A stretch of 16,086 nt of DNA from CAYFUT01 sp964346395 (GTDB taxonomy: Bacteria > Bacillota > Halanaerobiia > Halobacteroidales > Halobacteroidaceae), in contig CAYFUT010000058.1 of assembly GCA_964346395.1 (NCBI GenBank), positions 1 through 16,086 on the forward strand, given 5' to 3'. A program made the position numbers and the translations under genes. Positions 1 to 7,795 of the stretch are shown here, one piece after another (the stretch's first letter is position 1; the number at the start of each line of letters is the position of its first letter). The notes below the pieces were generated by a model that saw nothing but the letters and a program-made list of their open reading frames with translations, was not told the origin of the DNA and ran no database searches.

Positions 1-25
1 ACTTTTCTCATAAGCAGCACTAACT

Positions 26-54
26 ATATTAACATCTGATCTTTCAATTGTCAA
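26..54 (-). promoter_or_regulatory. Promoter of an unseen gene left of the window
   Basis: On the minus strand there is a perfect -35 box TTGACA (49-54) and, 17 bp on, a -10-like TAATAT (26-31; 4 of 6 matches). It sits right after the pheT terminator, so it should drive a new transcript running off the left edge. Only about 20 transcribed bases are visible. An ATG at 9-11 has no ribosome binding site, so a leader RNA may come first. Fair confidence because the -10 box is weak. Confidence 0.5.
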
Positions 55-153
55 GAAAAAAATAAATTAAGCTTGAGACTGAGATTAAGGGTAAGCATTT
101 CACGCCGCCCATAATTTTATAAAGTACTCAGCCTCAGCCTGCAGTCTTAAATT
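53..153 (-). terminator. Terminator of pheST, built from a TTGAG/CTGAG-type hairpin
   Basis: On the minus strand the arm at 125-153 (TTAAGACTGCAGGCTGAGG) pairs with the arm at 64-84 (CTCAGTCTCAAGCTTAA), followed by a T-rich run at 53-63. The loop is about 40 nt, long for an intrinsic terminator. The arms belong to the same sequence family as the hairpins at 4036-4127 and inside the riboswitch at 10317-10657. It lies about 55 nt downstream of the pheT stop codon. The terminator role is inferred from hairpin plus T-run. Confidence 0.55.
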
Positions 154-208
154 TTTTGGATCTCCCCAATCACAGCTATATTAAAGTTCCTTACTACTCT
201 ACTTATAT

Positions 209-2608
209 CTATTGTCTAATTTTAACATCTAATTTCTCATCTAGTTCCGTTTCAATTTCAGCCTGTACTTTATTAACTTCTTCATCAGTTAAAGTCCGAT
301 CAGGTGTCCGATAATCTAGTGAATAAGCTAAGCTTCTATATCCATCTGGTATTTGTTCTCCTTCATATACATCAAATAACTCTATCGTTTCTATTATATT
401 GCCCCCTACTTTATTGATTACCTCTTTAATCTTTCGATTAGAAATCTCTTTACTAGCCACTAGGGCAATATCTCGCTGTAAAGGAGGATATTTTGGTATC
501 TGCTCATAATTACGATCAAAAGTGGCTGCTTCCATAATAGGAGTAAATTCTAACTCACAGATAGTCGCTCGTTCTTCTAATTCATAATCTTCCTGAATGT
601 TAGGATGAAGCTCTCCTAAATAACCAATTTTTTCGCCAGCTATCTTTACTTCTGCTGTTCTTCCAGGGTGCAGATAAGAAACTTCTGCAGTCGAAAACTC
701 TACTTTATTAACTCCTAATCGAGAAAAATAATCTTCCAGAGTGCCCTTTAAATAAAAGAAACCGGGGGCTCCTACCTGCCAATAATCAGGAAAATCATTA
801 CTTGCAACTGCTGCTGCTAATTTTAAATTTTCTTCCGGCAGTTTTTTATCTTCTACTGCCTGATAGACTTTTCCTAATTCAAAAAGTTTAATTTCCTCCA
901 GATTTCTATTATTATTTACTGCTAAGTTCTTTAATATACTCGGGACTAAAGTAGTTCTTAAAATTGTATGTTCCTCACTAATTGGGTTACTTAACTTAAC
1001 TGCTTCTCTTAATTGAGAATCTTCATCTAATCTTAACCGGTCAAAAGCACTAGGATGAATAAAAGAATAATTTTGTGCTTCATACAAACCTAGATCAGAC
1101 AATAAAGTCCGCGTTTCATCTTCTACTTTCTGTTTCCACGTTTTCTTGCCTCGAGCCATATTAGTTTCCAAAGTTTCAGGATTAACATTGTCATATCCAT
1201 ATATGCGGGCTACTTCTTCAATCAAATCAACTTCTTGAGTAACATCAATTCTATAACTAGGTACTTTCACTAGCAAATTTTTTCCTTTATCTTCTACTGT
1301 GAAATGTAATCTCTCTAGCAAGGTTTTAATGTTTATTTTCGCTAAATCAAGGCCTAATACTTTTCTAACCCGAGCTGGCCTTAGTTTGATTTCTTGTTTC
1401 TCTTCAGACTCTGGATAAACATCATTTATACCTCCAATTACAGCTCCGGATCCTACTTCAGCTATTAACTCAGCCGCTCTATCCAGGGCCAACTCTACTG
1501 CATTAATGTCTACTCCCCGCTCAAACCTATGAGAGGCTTCACTATGAATGCCTAGCTGCTGGGCAGTCTTTCTAACTGACACCCGATCAAAATTTGCTCC
1601 TTCCAAAAACACAGTATTAGTTTCTGCAGTAACCTCACTATTGGCTCCCCCCATTACTCCGGCTATACAAACCGGTTTATTCGCATCAGCAATTAATAGC
1701 ATATCATCATTCAGATTTCGTTCTTCATCATCTAGCGTAACCAGCTTTTCGCCCGGTTTCGGTCGGCGAACCACTATTTTTTGCTCTTCCAGCTGATTAT
1801 AATCAAACGGATGTAGAGGTAAGCCTAATTCCATCAATACAAAATTAGTAACATCAACTACATTATTAACCGGTCTAATACCGGCTTTTTCTAGTTTTTG
1901 TTTCAACCAATTCGGGGATTCCTTAACCTCTACATTAGTTATTACTCGCCCTGCATAGCGCGAACAAAGATCTTCAGCTTTAATCTCAATATTAATCCAG
2001 TCCTTAATCTTTTCTGGAATTTCTTCTACTCTAGGATTCGGATATTGAACTTCATTGTTTGTAATAGCTGCTACTTCTCGGGCTACTCCAACCATGCTCA
2101 AACAGTGAGCGTAATTAGGGGTCAAGTCTATTTCTAAAATTACATCATCTAAATTAAGTTCTTCCACTAATTTTTTACCTACAGTAGCATCTTTAGGTAG
2201 AATATATAATCCATCTACTCCATCATTAGGCAGATTTAATTCTTCGGTAGAGCACATCATACCATTAGACTCTACCCCTCTAAGTTCGGTCGCCTCAATT
2301 TTCATGCCCTCCGGTATTTCAGTACCAACAGGTGCTACTGGAACTTTGTCCCCTACACTCATATTGTCCGCCCCACAAACTATCTGCTTCGTATCGCTAC
2401 CTACATCGACATCACAAACGGATAATTTATCAGCATTCTGGTGATCCTGAATAGTTTTTACCTGGCCTACAATTATATCTTTAATTTCTGCTCCTTGGTA
2501 CTCTATTTTATCCACTTCCAACCCGGCCATTGTCAGCTCCCGGGCCAACTCTTCGGGACTATAATCAAAATCAACATAATCCTGCAGCCAATTATAAGAA
2601 ACTTTCAT
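209..2608 (-). CDS. pheT: Phenylalanyl-tRNA synthetase beta subunit
   Basis: Beta chain of the cytoplasmic (alpha-beta)2 PheRS that charges tRNA-Phe. At 799 residues it has the usual full bacterial length. A tRNA-binding OB-fold module spans about residues 40-150 (DKLSVCDVDVG, IVCGADN, LRGVESNGMMCS). Next is the segment EIDLTPNYAHCLSMVGVARE, where most homologues read NRADCLS. The B3/B4 domain (about 205-390) carries the proofreading site (GIRPVNNVVDVTNF, GVMGG). B5 (about 400-470) and the catalytic-like core (ending near 690) follow. A ferredoxin-fold anticodon-binding domain (KYPPLQRDIALV, about 705-799) closes the protein. The ATG has a GGGAGTG ribosome binding site and lies 13 nt after the pheS stop, so the two are co-transcribed under the phenylalanine T-box. 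No frameshift or truncation seen. Confidence 0.98.
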   Translation of the reverse strand: MKVSYNWLQDYVDFDYSPEELARELTMAGLEVDKIEYQGAEIKDIIVGQVKTIQDHQNADKLSVCDVDVGSDTKQIVCGADNMSVGDKVPVAPVGTEIPEGMKIEATELRGVESNGMMCSTEELNLPNDGVDGLYILPKDATVGKKLVEELNLDDVILEIDLTPNYAHCLSMVGVAREVAAITNNEVQYPNPRVEEIPEKIKDWINIEIKAEDLCSRYAGRVITNVEVKESPNWLKQKLEKAGIRPVNNVVDVTNFVLMELGLPLHPFDYNQLEEQKIVVRRPKPGEKLVTLDDEERNLNDDMLLIADANKPVCIAGVMGGANSEVTAETNTVFLEGANFDRVSVRKTAQQLGIHSEASHRFERGVDINAVELALDRAAELIAEVGSGAVIGGINDVYPESEEKQEIKLRPARVRKVLGLDLAKINIKTLLERLHFTVEDKGKNLLVKVPSYRIDVTQEVDLIEEVARIYGYDNVNPETLETNMARGKKTWKQKVEDETRTLLSDLGLYEAQNYSFIHPSAFDRLRLDEDSQLREAVKLSNPISEEHTILRTTLVPSILKNLAVNNNRNLEEIKLFELGKVYQAVEDKKLPEENLKLAAAVASNDFPDYWQVGAPGFFYLKGTLEDYFSRLGVNKVEFSTAEVSYLHPGRTAEVKIAGEKIGYLGELHPNIQEDYELEERATICELEFTPIMEAATFDRNYEQIPKYPPLQRDIALVASKEISNRKIKEVINKVGGNIIETIELFDVYEGEQIPDGYRSLAYSLDYRTPDRTLTDEEVNKVQAEIETELDEKLDVKIRQ

Positions 2609-2621
2609 TAATTTTCACTCC

Positions 2622-3644
2622 CTATTTGAATTGTTCTAAAAATCTAAGATCATTTTCAAACAACATGCGGATATCTTCAATATCATACTTTAGCATCGCA
2701 AGTCGCTCGATACCAATTCCAAACGCATATCCTGTATATTCTTCAGAATCTACATCGGACATTTCTAATACATTAGGATGCACCATGCCGGCTCCTAAAA
2801 TTTCCAACCAGCCGGTTCCTGAGCAGATACTACAGCCCTCTCCCCCGCAGTTAGCACAGGAAACATCAACTTCAGCACTAGGTTCTGTAAAAGGGAAATA
2901 ACTAGGCCTGAATCTTACCTCCCGCTCGGCTCCAAACAGCTGCTTCACTGATTCAATCAGTACTTCTTTTAGGTGGGCAAACGAAATATCTTTGCCGACC
3001 ATTAAACCTTCGACCTGGTGAAACACCGGAGTATGAGTAGCATCAATTTCATCTGACCGATAAACCCGCCCAGGAGCAATAATCCTAATCGGCAGCTCTT
3101 CTTGTTCCATAGTCCGAATCTGAACCGAAGAAGTATGCGTTCGCAGTAATACATCCTCTTCAATATAAAAAGTATCCTGCATATCTCGAGCGGGGTGATT
3201 CTCCGGGAAATTCAGCGCTTCAAAGTTATAATAATCAGTTTCTACTTCCGGACCTTCTGCTATTTTAAACCCTAACCCCAGAAAAATCTCTTTTAGCTGA
3301 TCAAAAATTATAGTTATCGGATGGTTAGCAGCCAACTGAGGTTTTTTTCCGGGCAGAGTAACATCAATTGCTTCTTCCTGTAACTGCTGCTGTTTTTCTT
3401 TTTCTTTTAATTCTTCCTGTCTTGCTTCCAACAAACTCTGTAGTTTTCCCTTTACCTGATTACCCAACTTACCAATCACCGGCCGCTGTTCCGACGGTAG
3501 TTCTCCTATACTGCTTAAAATTTCTGTAACTTCTCCACTCTTGCCTAAGTAATTAATCCGCAGTTCTTCTAATTCATCCAGGTCAGAAGCATTTTTTATC
3601 CCCTCTTCAGCTTCTGCCTGAATCTCCTCTAATTTTTCCTCCAT
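2622..3644 (-). CDS. pheS: Phenylalanyl-tRNA synthetase alpha subunit
   Basis: Catalytic alpha chain of PheRS, which activates phenylalanine with ATP and transfers it to tRNA-Phe. Length (340 aa) is typical. A Glu/Lys-rich N-terminal coiled coil (about 1-95) would grip tRNA. The class II core follows, with FDQLKEIFLGLGF and EGPEVETDYYNFEALN. Next come the HTSSVQIR substrate region, motif 2 (APGRVYRSDEIDATHTPVFHQ) split by its usual loop, and motif 3 (GYAFGIGIERLAML). Before motif 3 sits a four-Cys segment (CANCGGEGCSIC) preceding WLEILGAGMVHPNVL, a likely small metal-binding loop seen in many PheS proteins. The ATG is preceded by AAGGGGGAA. It is first in pheS-pheT, about 90 nt downstream of the T-box terminator. 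Confidence 0.98.
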   Translation of the reverse strand: MEEKLEEIQAEAEEGIKNASDLDELEELRINYLGKSGEVTEILSSIGELPSEQRPVIGKLGNQVKGKLQSLLEARQEELKEKEKQQQLQEEAIDVTLPGKKPQLAANHPITIIFDQLKEIFLGLGFKIAEGPEVETDYYNFEALNFPENHPARDMQDTFYIEEDVLLRTHTSSVQIRTMEQEELPIRIIAPGRVYRSDEIDATHTPVFHQVEGLMVGKDISFAHLKEVLIESVKQLFGAEREVRFRPSYFPFTEPSAEVDVSCANCGGEGCSICSGTGWLEILGAGMVHPNVLEMSDVDSEEYTGYAFGIGIERLAMLKYDIEDIRMLFENDLRFLEQFK

Positions 3645-3730
3645 CTTCTTAGTTCCCCCTTTATTTAAATGAAAACTGGAAATTAAATAATTAAAAAGTT
3701 AATTCCTACACCCAAAATTCTGTATAAAAT

Positions 3731-3779
3731 ACAAAAAATCCATGCTCTTCATCCGCTAAGGACGAAAGAGAATGGATTT
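3731..3779 (-). terminator. Conditional terminator of the phenylalanine T-box
   Basis: On the minus strand a long stem forms between ATCCATTCTCTTTCGTCC and GGATGAAGAGCATGGAT around a TTAGC loop, followed by TTTTTTG. Its 5' arm overlaps the bases used in the antiterminator, as expected for T-box transcription attenuation. Confidence 0.9.
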
Positions 3780-3985
3780 CTTCCGCGGTACCACCTTAAT
3801 TAACCTCAATCGAGGCTCTCTTAAGGCCTATAAGTAACGGTAGGCAACCGACCGACCTACTTATTTTCAGTCCGGCAGCTCCAGAGTGAATTCATTTAGC
3901 ATCAGTTGGAGAACGCTTTCAGTCTTCGGCCTTCCCTCCCTAATCAACCAGCGGCTAAACTAATAGTCTCCTTCTCCGCTTTTAG
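3731..3985 (-). ncRNA. T-box leader, phenylalanine type (specifier TTC)
   Basis: tRNA-sensing leader of pheST. The T-box proper, AAGGTGGTACCGCGG, is at 3783-3797 and binds the NCCA end of uncharged tRNA. In the 3' side of Stem I the context AATGAATTCACTCTGG puts a TTC (Phe) specifier codon at 3888-3890, matching the downstream genes. The antiterminator can form by AAGG pairing with the later CCTT of the terminator arm. Uncharged tRNA-Phe should favour read-through. The class is well established; the 5' boundary is approximate. Confidence 0.93.
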
Positions 3986-4004
3986 CTATATTCAGTTCTT
4001 CAAT

Positions 4005-4033
4005 ATTATAACACATAATTTATCTTTTAGCAA
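4005..4033 (-). promoter_or_regulatory. Promoter of the pheST T-box transcript
   Basis: Minus-strand -10 box TATAAT (4005-4010) with a -35-like TTGCTA (4028-4033; 4 of 6 matches) at 17 bp spacing. Transcription would start near 3998, just ahead of Stem I of the T-box. Confidence 0.65.
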
Positions 4034-4035
4034 TC

Positions 4036-4127
4036 GATAATTTGAGTTGAACTAAATTTAAACTTTAACTGTCGCCATGTCTGACTTTAACTTACTCAAT
4101 CTTAAACTCAGTCTCAAACTCAAATTA
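4036..4127 (-). repeat. TTGAG/CTGAG-type hairpin after the methyltransferase gene
   Basis: Read on the minus strand, the arm AATTTGAGTTTGAGACTGAG begins inside the stop codon of the methyltransferase gene and pairs imperfectly with TTTAGTTCAACTCAAATT at the other end. AGTTAAAG-type repeats lie between them. There is no T-run after the hairpin, so a normal intrinsic terminator is not obvious. Related arms lie at 64-153 and within 10384-10606. Confidence 0.6.
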
Positions 4128-4919
4128 ACTCATCTTCTGCCTAACTGCTTCATAGAGTATAACACTAGTCGCCATCGCTACATTTAGTGATTCTGCTCCC
4201 CCGCGCAGTGGGATTTTAACTGGCTTTGCTACTATATCCATTAGTTCAGACCGAATTCCATGTGCTTCACTACCTACGATCAAAACAGTCGGCTGGTTGA
4301 AATCTACTTCAAAATGATATGTATCCGCATCTACATCCCCAGCTACTAGCTGAACATTTTTATCCTGTAAAGTCTGTTTTAACTCTTCTAAATCACCAGT
4401 CCGATAAACAGGCAAGCGCAGTAAAGACCCCATAGTAGCCCGAATAGTCTTTTGATTATAAAAGCTAACCGTTCCTTTAGTCGTAATCACACCGGCAGCT
4501 CCCGCCGCATCAGCCGTCCGGATAATAGTACCTAAATTCCCGGGATCCTGTACTTGGTCTACTATTACCAATAGTTCATTTTCACCAGCAAAAACATCTT
4601 CTAATTTATTATTATCTTGATTAACAATTGCCAATACTCCCTGCGGCGATTCGGTATCAGCAACTTCCTGCAGCAAACTATCTTCTAACTGATAAACTTC
4701 AATTCCTGCAGATTCAGCTTCCACCAATAAGTCTTTCCCCCGCTGATTACGCAGTAAATATTCAGAATAAAATAATTGGTCAATTTCTTCTTCCTGTAAT
4801 GCTTCTTCAACTAATCTAACTCCTTCTAAAACAAACTGATTATATTCCCGCCGATATTTTTTTCGGTATAAAGAACGTAAATATTTGACTTTATCATTTT
4901 TTATACTCGTGATTTTCAC
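4125..4919 (-). CDS. TrmH/SpoU-family RNA 2'-O-methyltransferase (YsgA-like)
   Basis: Predicted SAM-dependent RNA ribose methyltransferase acting in the cytoplasm on rRNA or tRNA. The N-terminal substrate-binding domain (about 1-105) has the typical opening IKNDKVKYLRSLYRKKYR and FVLEGVRLVEEAL. The C-terminal SPOUT trefoil-knot domain shows all three motifs: LVIVDQVQDPGNLGTIIRTA (about 118-137), VLIVGSEAHGI, and IPLRGGAESLNVAMATSVIL. Length (264 aa) fits. The gene is a familiar neighbour of pheST in Firmicutes (ysgA in Bacillus subtilis), which supports a YsgA-type label, but the methylated nucleotide cannot be read from sequence. The start is a GTG at 4917-4919 preceded by AAAGGGG. It appears to be its own transcription unit, since pheST has a separate promoter. 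Confidence 0.92.
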   Translation of the reverse strand: MKITSIKNDKVKYLRSLYRKKYRREYNQFVLEGVRLVEEALQEEEIDQLFYSEYLLRNQRGKDLLVEAESAGIEVYQLEDSLLQEVADTESPQGVLAIVNQDNNKLEDVFAGENELLVIVDQVQDPGNLGTIIRTADAAGAAGVITTKGTVSFYNQKTIRATMGSLLRLPVYRTGDLEELKQTLQDKNVQLVAGDVDADTYHFEVDFNQPTVLIVGSEAHGIRSELMDIVAKPVKIPLRGGAESLNVAMATSVILYEAVRQKMS

Positions 4920-4954
4920 TTTTACAACCCCTTTCTCCCATCTGAATCAGGGGC

Positions 4955-4983
4955 ATTATATCATATAATCTCTTGGTTTTAAA
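4955..4983 (-). promoter_or_regulatory. Possible promoter of the methyltransferase gene
   Basis: Minus-strand -10 box TATAAT (4955-4960) with a weak -35-like TTTAAA (4978-4983) at 17 bp spacing, about 35 nt ahead of the GTG start. The -10 is perfect and the -35 poor. Confidence 0.45.
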
Positions 4984-5015
4984 CTATGCTACGTAGATTT
5001 AAAAGGAATAGGGGT

Positions 5016-5034
5016 GTCAGGGTATACCCTTGAC
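5016..5034. other. Short palindrome centred on AGGGTATACCCT
   Basis: The sequence GTCAGGGTATACCCTTGAC is a near-perfect palindrome with a perfect 12 bp core. It lies between the phosphofructokinase stop codon and the methyltransferase promoter region. It is not followed by a T-run on either strand, so it is more like a protein-binding site or weak RNA hairpin than a terminator. Function unknown. Confidence 0.4.
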
Positions 5035-5051
5035 GCTGCAGATGCATAAGA

Positions 5052-5975
5052 TTAATTTAACTTTTTAACTTTGACTTTATTCTGCCATTCTTCAGCTTCT
5101 TCATAAGTACCCATCTCCGCCCCTGGGCGTAAAATAGTGGCTATACTTTCAGCAATAGCAAATCTGAAAGTTTCTTCTATCGGCTGCTGTTGTAGTTCAC
5201 CTACTGCGATTCCTGCTACCACACTATCCCCAGCGCCTACTGTACTTACCGGTTTAACTTGCGGAGGAATAGCCTGCCAACTACCTGCTTTAGTCGTTAG
5301 TACTGCTCCCTCTTCGCCGCGAGAAACTAAAACCATTCCTACTCCCTTATTTACCAATTCTCGACTAACTCTCACTATCCCTGCCAGCGATAATTTGCGA
5401 CCACAAAGTTCTTCTAATTCTTTTTGATTAGGTTTAATTAAATCAGGATTAGCAGGTAAAGCTAATTTTAGAGGCTGGCCTGAAGCATCTAAAAATATTT
5501 GACTAGTAGTTTCCTTGAGTCCTCTAACCAGATCAAAATAAAAATCAACTGCAAATTCTTGCGGTAAACTTCCGGCTAAAACAATTATATCACTCCCGCC
5601 TGCTGCCTCCATAATATTTTTTTTAAGCCCATCTTGTTTCTCTTGGGCTACTCTACCTTCTAAATTAATTTTAGTTTCTTGCCCTTCCTTATCTAATACC
5701 TTAACATTTATCCTAGTACTATCGGTAGTCCAATTAAAATTAGTTGCAATATCTTCTTGTTGTAATTTATCAACTATAAATTCTCCCGTTCTCCCTCCGA
5801 CACAACCCAAAGCTTGAGTAGCTGCTCCCAACTTATTTACTGCTTGCGCTACATTAATCCCTTTGCCACCTGCTTTAGCTCCTTTAAACTGCGCTCGATT
5901 GACTTCATCTAACTCCAAATTCCCCACCTGAACGCTATAATCCACCGCCGGATTAGCTGTGACAGTAGTAATCAT
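5052..5975 (-). CDS. fruK: PfkB-family sugar kinase, probably 1-phosphofructokinase
   Basis: Predicted cytoplasmic kinase converting fructose 1-phosphate to fructose 1,6-bisphosphate. The ribokinase-fold signatures are both present: AKAGGKGINVAQAVNKLG (about 33-50) and STVGAGDSVVAG (about 243-254), the latter with the anion-hole GAGD and catalytic Asp. The start MITTVTANPAVDYSV and the length (307 aa) are typical of the FruK/LacC branch, so tagatose-6-phosphate kinase is the main alternative. The ATG has an AAAGGAGC ribosome binding site and lies 20 nt after the preceding trkH stop, so the two genes look co-transcribed. No fruA transporter or fruR regulator is visible nearby, which is unusual for fruK. 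Family certain, substrate less so. Confidence 0.87.
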   Translation of the reverse strand: MITTVTANPAVDYSVQVGNLELDEVNRAQFKGAKAGGKGINVAQAVNKLGAATQALGCVGGRTGEFIVDKLQQEDIATNFNWTTDSTRINVKVLDKEGQETKINLEGRVAQEKQDGLKKNIMEAAGGSDIIVLAGSLPQEFAVDFYFDLVRGLKETTSQIFLDASGQPLKLALPANPDLIKPNQKELEELCGRKLSLAGIVRVSRELVNKGVGMVLVSRGEEGAVLTTKAGSWQAIPPQVKPVSTVGAGDSVVAGIAVGELQQQPIEETFRFAIAESIATILRPGAEMGTYEEAEEWQNKVKVKKLN

Positions 5976-5995
5976 TTCTTTAGCTCCTTTCGCTA

Positions 5996-7384
5996 TTAAC
6001 CAATTAATATCTTTTCTTCTGGGTACTTCACTTTATCTGGTCTAGGTTCTCCACCTAAAGCTACCGCTAAAGTCAGCGGGCCAACTCGCCCGGCAAACAT
6101 TAAGCTAGAAATCATCATTTTGCCCAGCGTACTCAACTCTCCCGTAATCCCGGTAGATAAACCTACTGTTCCATAGGCGGAAACCGTCTCAAATAATACC
6201 TTAATAAATGAAAACTCTTCGGTAATCGAAAGCCCTAAAGTAATCCCTACAATCACCAGCAGAGAGATAATAGTCATTGCCAGCGCTTTATAAATAATCT
6301 CCTGCGGTAGAGTGCGGCCGAATAATTCCGGATTTTCTTTGCCGATTATTAATGAATAAGTAGCAGTCAATAAAGCTCCCATAGTAGTAGTTTTTAATCC
6401 ACCCCCAGTAGAACCAGGAGACGCCCCAATAAACATCAAAATAATCGTTAAAAACAAGCTTCCGGCAGTTAATTTGCCAATGGGAACAGTATTAAATCCG
6501 GCCGTCCGCGGAGTAACTCCTTGAAAATAAGCGGCAGTCAGCTTTTCAAACAGCGGTAAATTGCCGAGAGTAGCGGGATTAAAGAATTCAAGAACAAAAA
6601 TTCCTATTACTCCTATTCCAATCAAAACCGCTGTAATTAACAGAACTACTTTAGTATGCAGGGAAAACTGAGCAAATTCATCGCGGTGATAAACATCAGC
6701 AATCACAGAAAAGCCAAGCCCACCCATAATAAATAACGCAGTAATTACTAAATTTATGTAGATATCGCCAGTGAAATTTTCCAAGCTGTTACCAAACACA
6801 TCAAATCCGGCATTGCAAAAAGCAGAAATAGAATGAAACACAGCATAATAGGCAGCTTTCTTTAACGGCAATAAAAAGTAAAACTTAATAAATAATAAGG
6901 CTGCTCCTACAGCTTCAATTCCTAAAGTAAAAAATACTACGTATTCAACTACCTTTAAAATATTAGCCAGATTAAAATAATTCAAATCCTTACTAATAAT
7001 AATCCGATCTTTAAACGTAATCTTTCTGCCCAACAGTAAAGCCACTAATGTAGACATCGACATTAACCCTAAACCACCGATTTGAATTAAGCTAAGTACT
7101 ACCAGTTGACCAAAGAAAGACAAATCCTCAGCTGTATTGACCACAATCAAACCCGTTACGGCCGTAGCAGAAGTAGCTGTAAATAAAGAATCAACCAGGC
7201 TCAATCCCTGTTGAGATACAGTAGCTAAGGAAGTAGATAGTAAACTAGTACCTACTATAATTACTACCAAATAACCTACAGTTAAAACCCGAGCCGGTGT
7301 CAGCGAAGATAAAGTTTTAACCCCCCAAAAAATAATTCTCACCTCCAGAGCCAAAAAACCTAAGCACATACTTAATATGCGCAA
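5996..7384 (-). CDS. Trk/Ktr potassium transporter membrane subunit, second copy
   Basis: Integral membrane K+ translocating subunit of the TrkH/KtrB superfamily, with four M1-P-M2 repeats. All four selectivity-filter loops are visible: SATAVTGL, AFCNAGFD, TPRTAGFN and GTVGLS. The gating-loop region GASPGSTGGGLKTTT follows the third repeat. Close relative of the copy at 8835-10169 and of similar length. The N-terminus is uncertain. The longest frame starts at a TTG (7382-7384) with AGAGG nearby, giving about 20 residues more than the other copy. A strong GGAGGTGA lies about 45 nt inside but has no ATG after it, only ATT codons. No RCK subunit gene is adjacent, so it probably shares the TrkA at 8171-8821. 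Followed by the PfkB gene at 20 nt. Confidence 0.93.
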   Translation of the reverse strand: MRILSMCLGFLALEVRIIFWGVKTLSSLTPARVLTVGYLVVIIVGTSLLSTSLATVSQQGLSLVDSLFTATSATAVTGLIVVNTAEDLSFFGQLVVLSLIQIGGLGLMSMSTLVALLLGRKITFKDRIIISKDLNYFNLANILKVVEYVVFFTLGIEAVGAALLFIKFYFLLPLKKAAYYAVFHSISAFCNAGFDVFGNSLENFTGDIYINLVITALFIMGGLGFSVIADVYHRDEFAQFSLHTKVVLLITAVLIGIGVIGIFVLEFFNPATLGNLPLFEKLTAAYFQGVTPRTAGFNTVPIGKLTAGSLFLTIILMFIGASPGSTGGGLKTTTMGALLTATYSLIIGKENPELFGRTLPQEIIYKALAMTIISLLVIVGITLGLSITEEFSFIKVLFETVSAYGTVGLSTGITGELSTLGKMMISSLMFAGRVGPLTLAVALGGEPRPDKVKYPEEKILIG

Positions 7385-7437
7385 AAAGTCCTCTCTTTAT
7401 AACTCTGAAAGTGAGAAAATAATTGATATAGTGTATA

Positions 7438-7795
7438 ACTTTCGCAGCAGAACGGGCGGGGATGGTTGAGATCAAATAAGCTTCTTGAAGATTTACTAAG
7501 GTTCGCTTCCAGTCAAAATTAAGAAATAAATTTTGTCAACTTTCTAAACTATACTTAATTTTAACTTCCAGCGAACCTAAGTAAATCTAACAAAAAGCTT
7601 AAAAAGTCTCAACTATCCCCGCCAGCCCTACNNNNNNNNNNNNNNNNNNNNNNNNNNNNNNNNNNNNNNNNNNNNNNNNNNNNNNNNNNNNNNNNNNNNN
7701 NNNNNNNNNNNNNNNNNNNNNNNNNNNNNNNCTAAGTAAATCTAACAAAAAGCTTAAAAAGTCTCAACTATCCCCGCCAGCCCTACTGCGAAAGT
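7438..7795. repeat. Palindrome 1, long-hairpin family copy A (contains assembly gap)
   Basis: Arms of about 85 bp run from ACTTTCGCAG (7438-7447) to CTGCGAAAGT (7786-7795). After removing the artificial gap and duplicated flank the unit is about 203 bp. The core CTTCCAGTCAAAATTAAG (7506-7523) faces CTTAATTTTAACTTCCA, with the loop containing AACTTTCTAAAC. The same core and loop recur in the copy at 12289-12602, so this is a dispersed family rather than one chance palindrome. Confidence 0.75.
7577..7786. other. Artificial scaffold gap with identical 55 bp on each side
   Basis: The 55 bp at 7577-7631, immediately before a 100-N run (7632-7731), are repeated exactly at 7732-7786 immediately after it. 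Both copies stop exactly at the N run. This is what unmerged overlapping contig ends look like. True sequence most likely continues from 7631 directly to 7787, which also completes the palindrome CGCAG...CTGCG. Confidence 0.9.

Noticed and set aside
1..11. Start of a coding sequence at the ATG at 9-11 on the minus strand
   Set aside because: No ribosome binding site and only three codons visible; cannot be supported.
1548..2137. Plus-strand open frames of about 80 codons opposite pheT
   Set aside because: They lie wholly within pheT on the other strand, have low-complexity Ser/Phe/Tyr-rich products, no ribosome binding site and no recognisable domain.
2530..2901. Plus-strand open frame of 123 codons across the pheS-pheT junction
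   Set aside because: Antisense shadow of two certain genes; composition is unlike the acidic proteins of this genome.
7577..7786. Direct repeats of 55 bp that could be CRISPR-like or a tandem duplication
   Set aside because: Only two copies, each ending exactly at the N run; best explained as overlapping contig ends.
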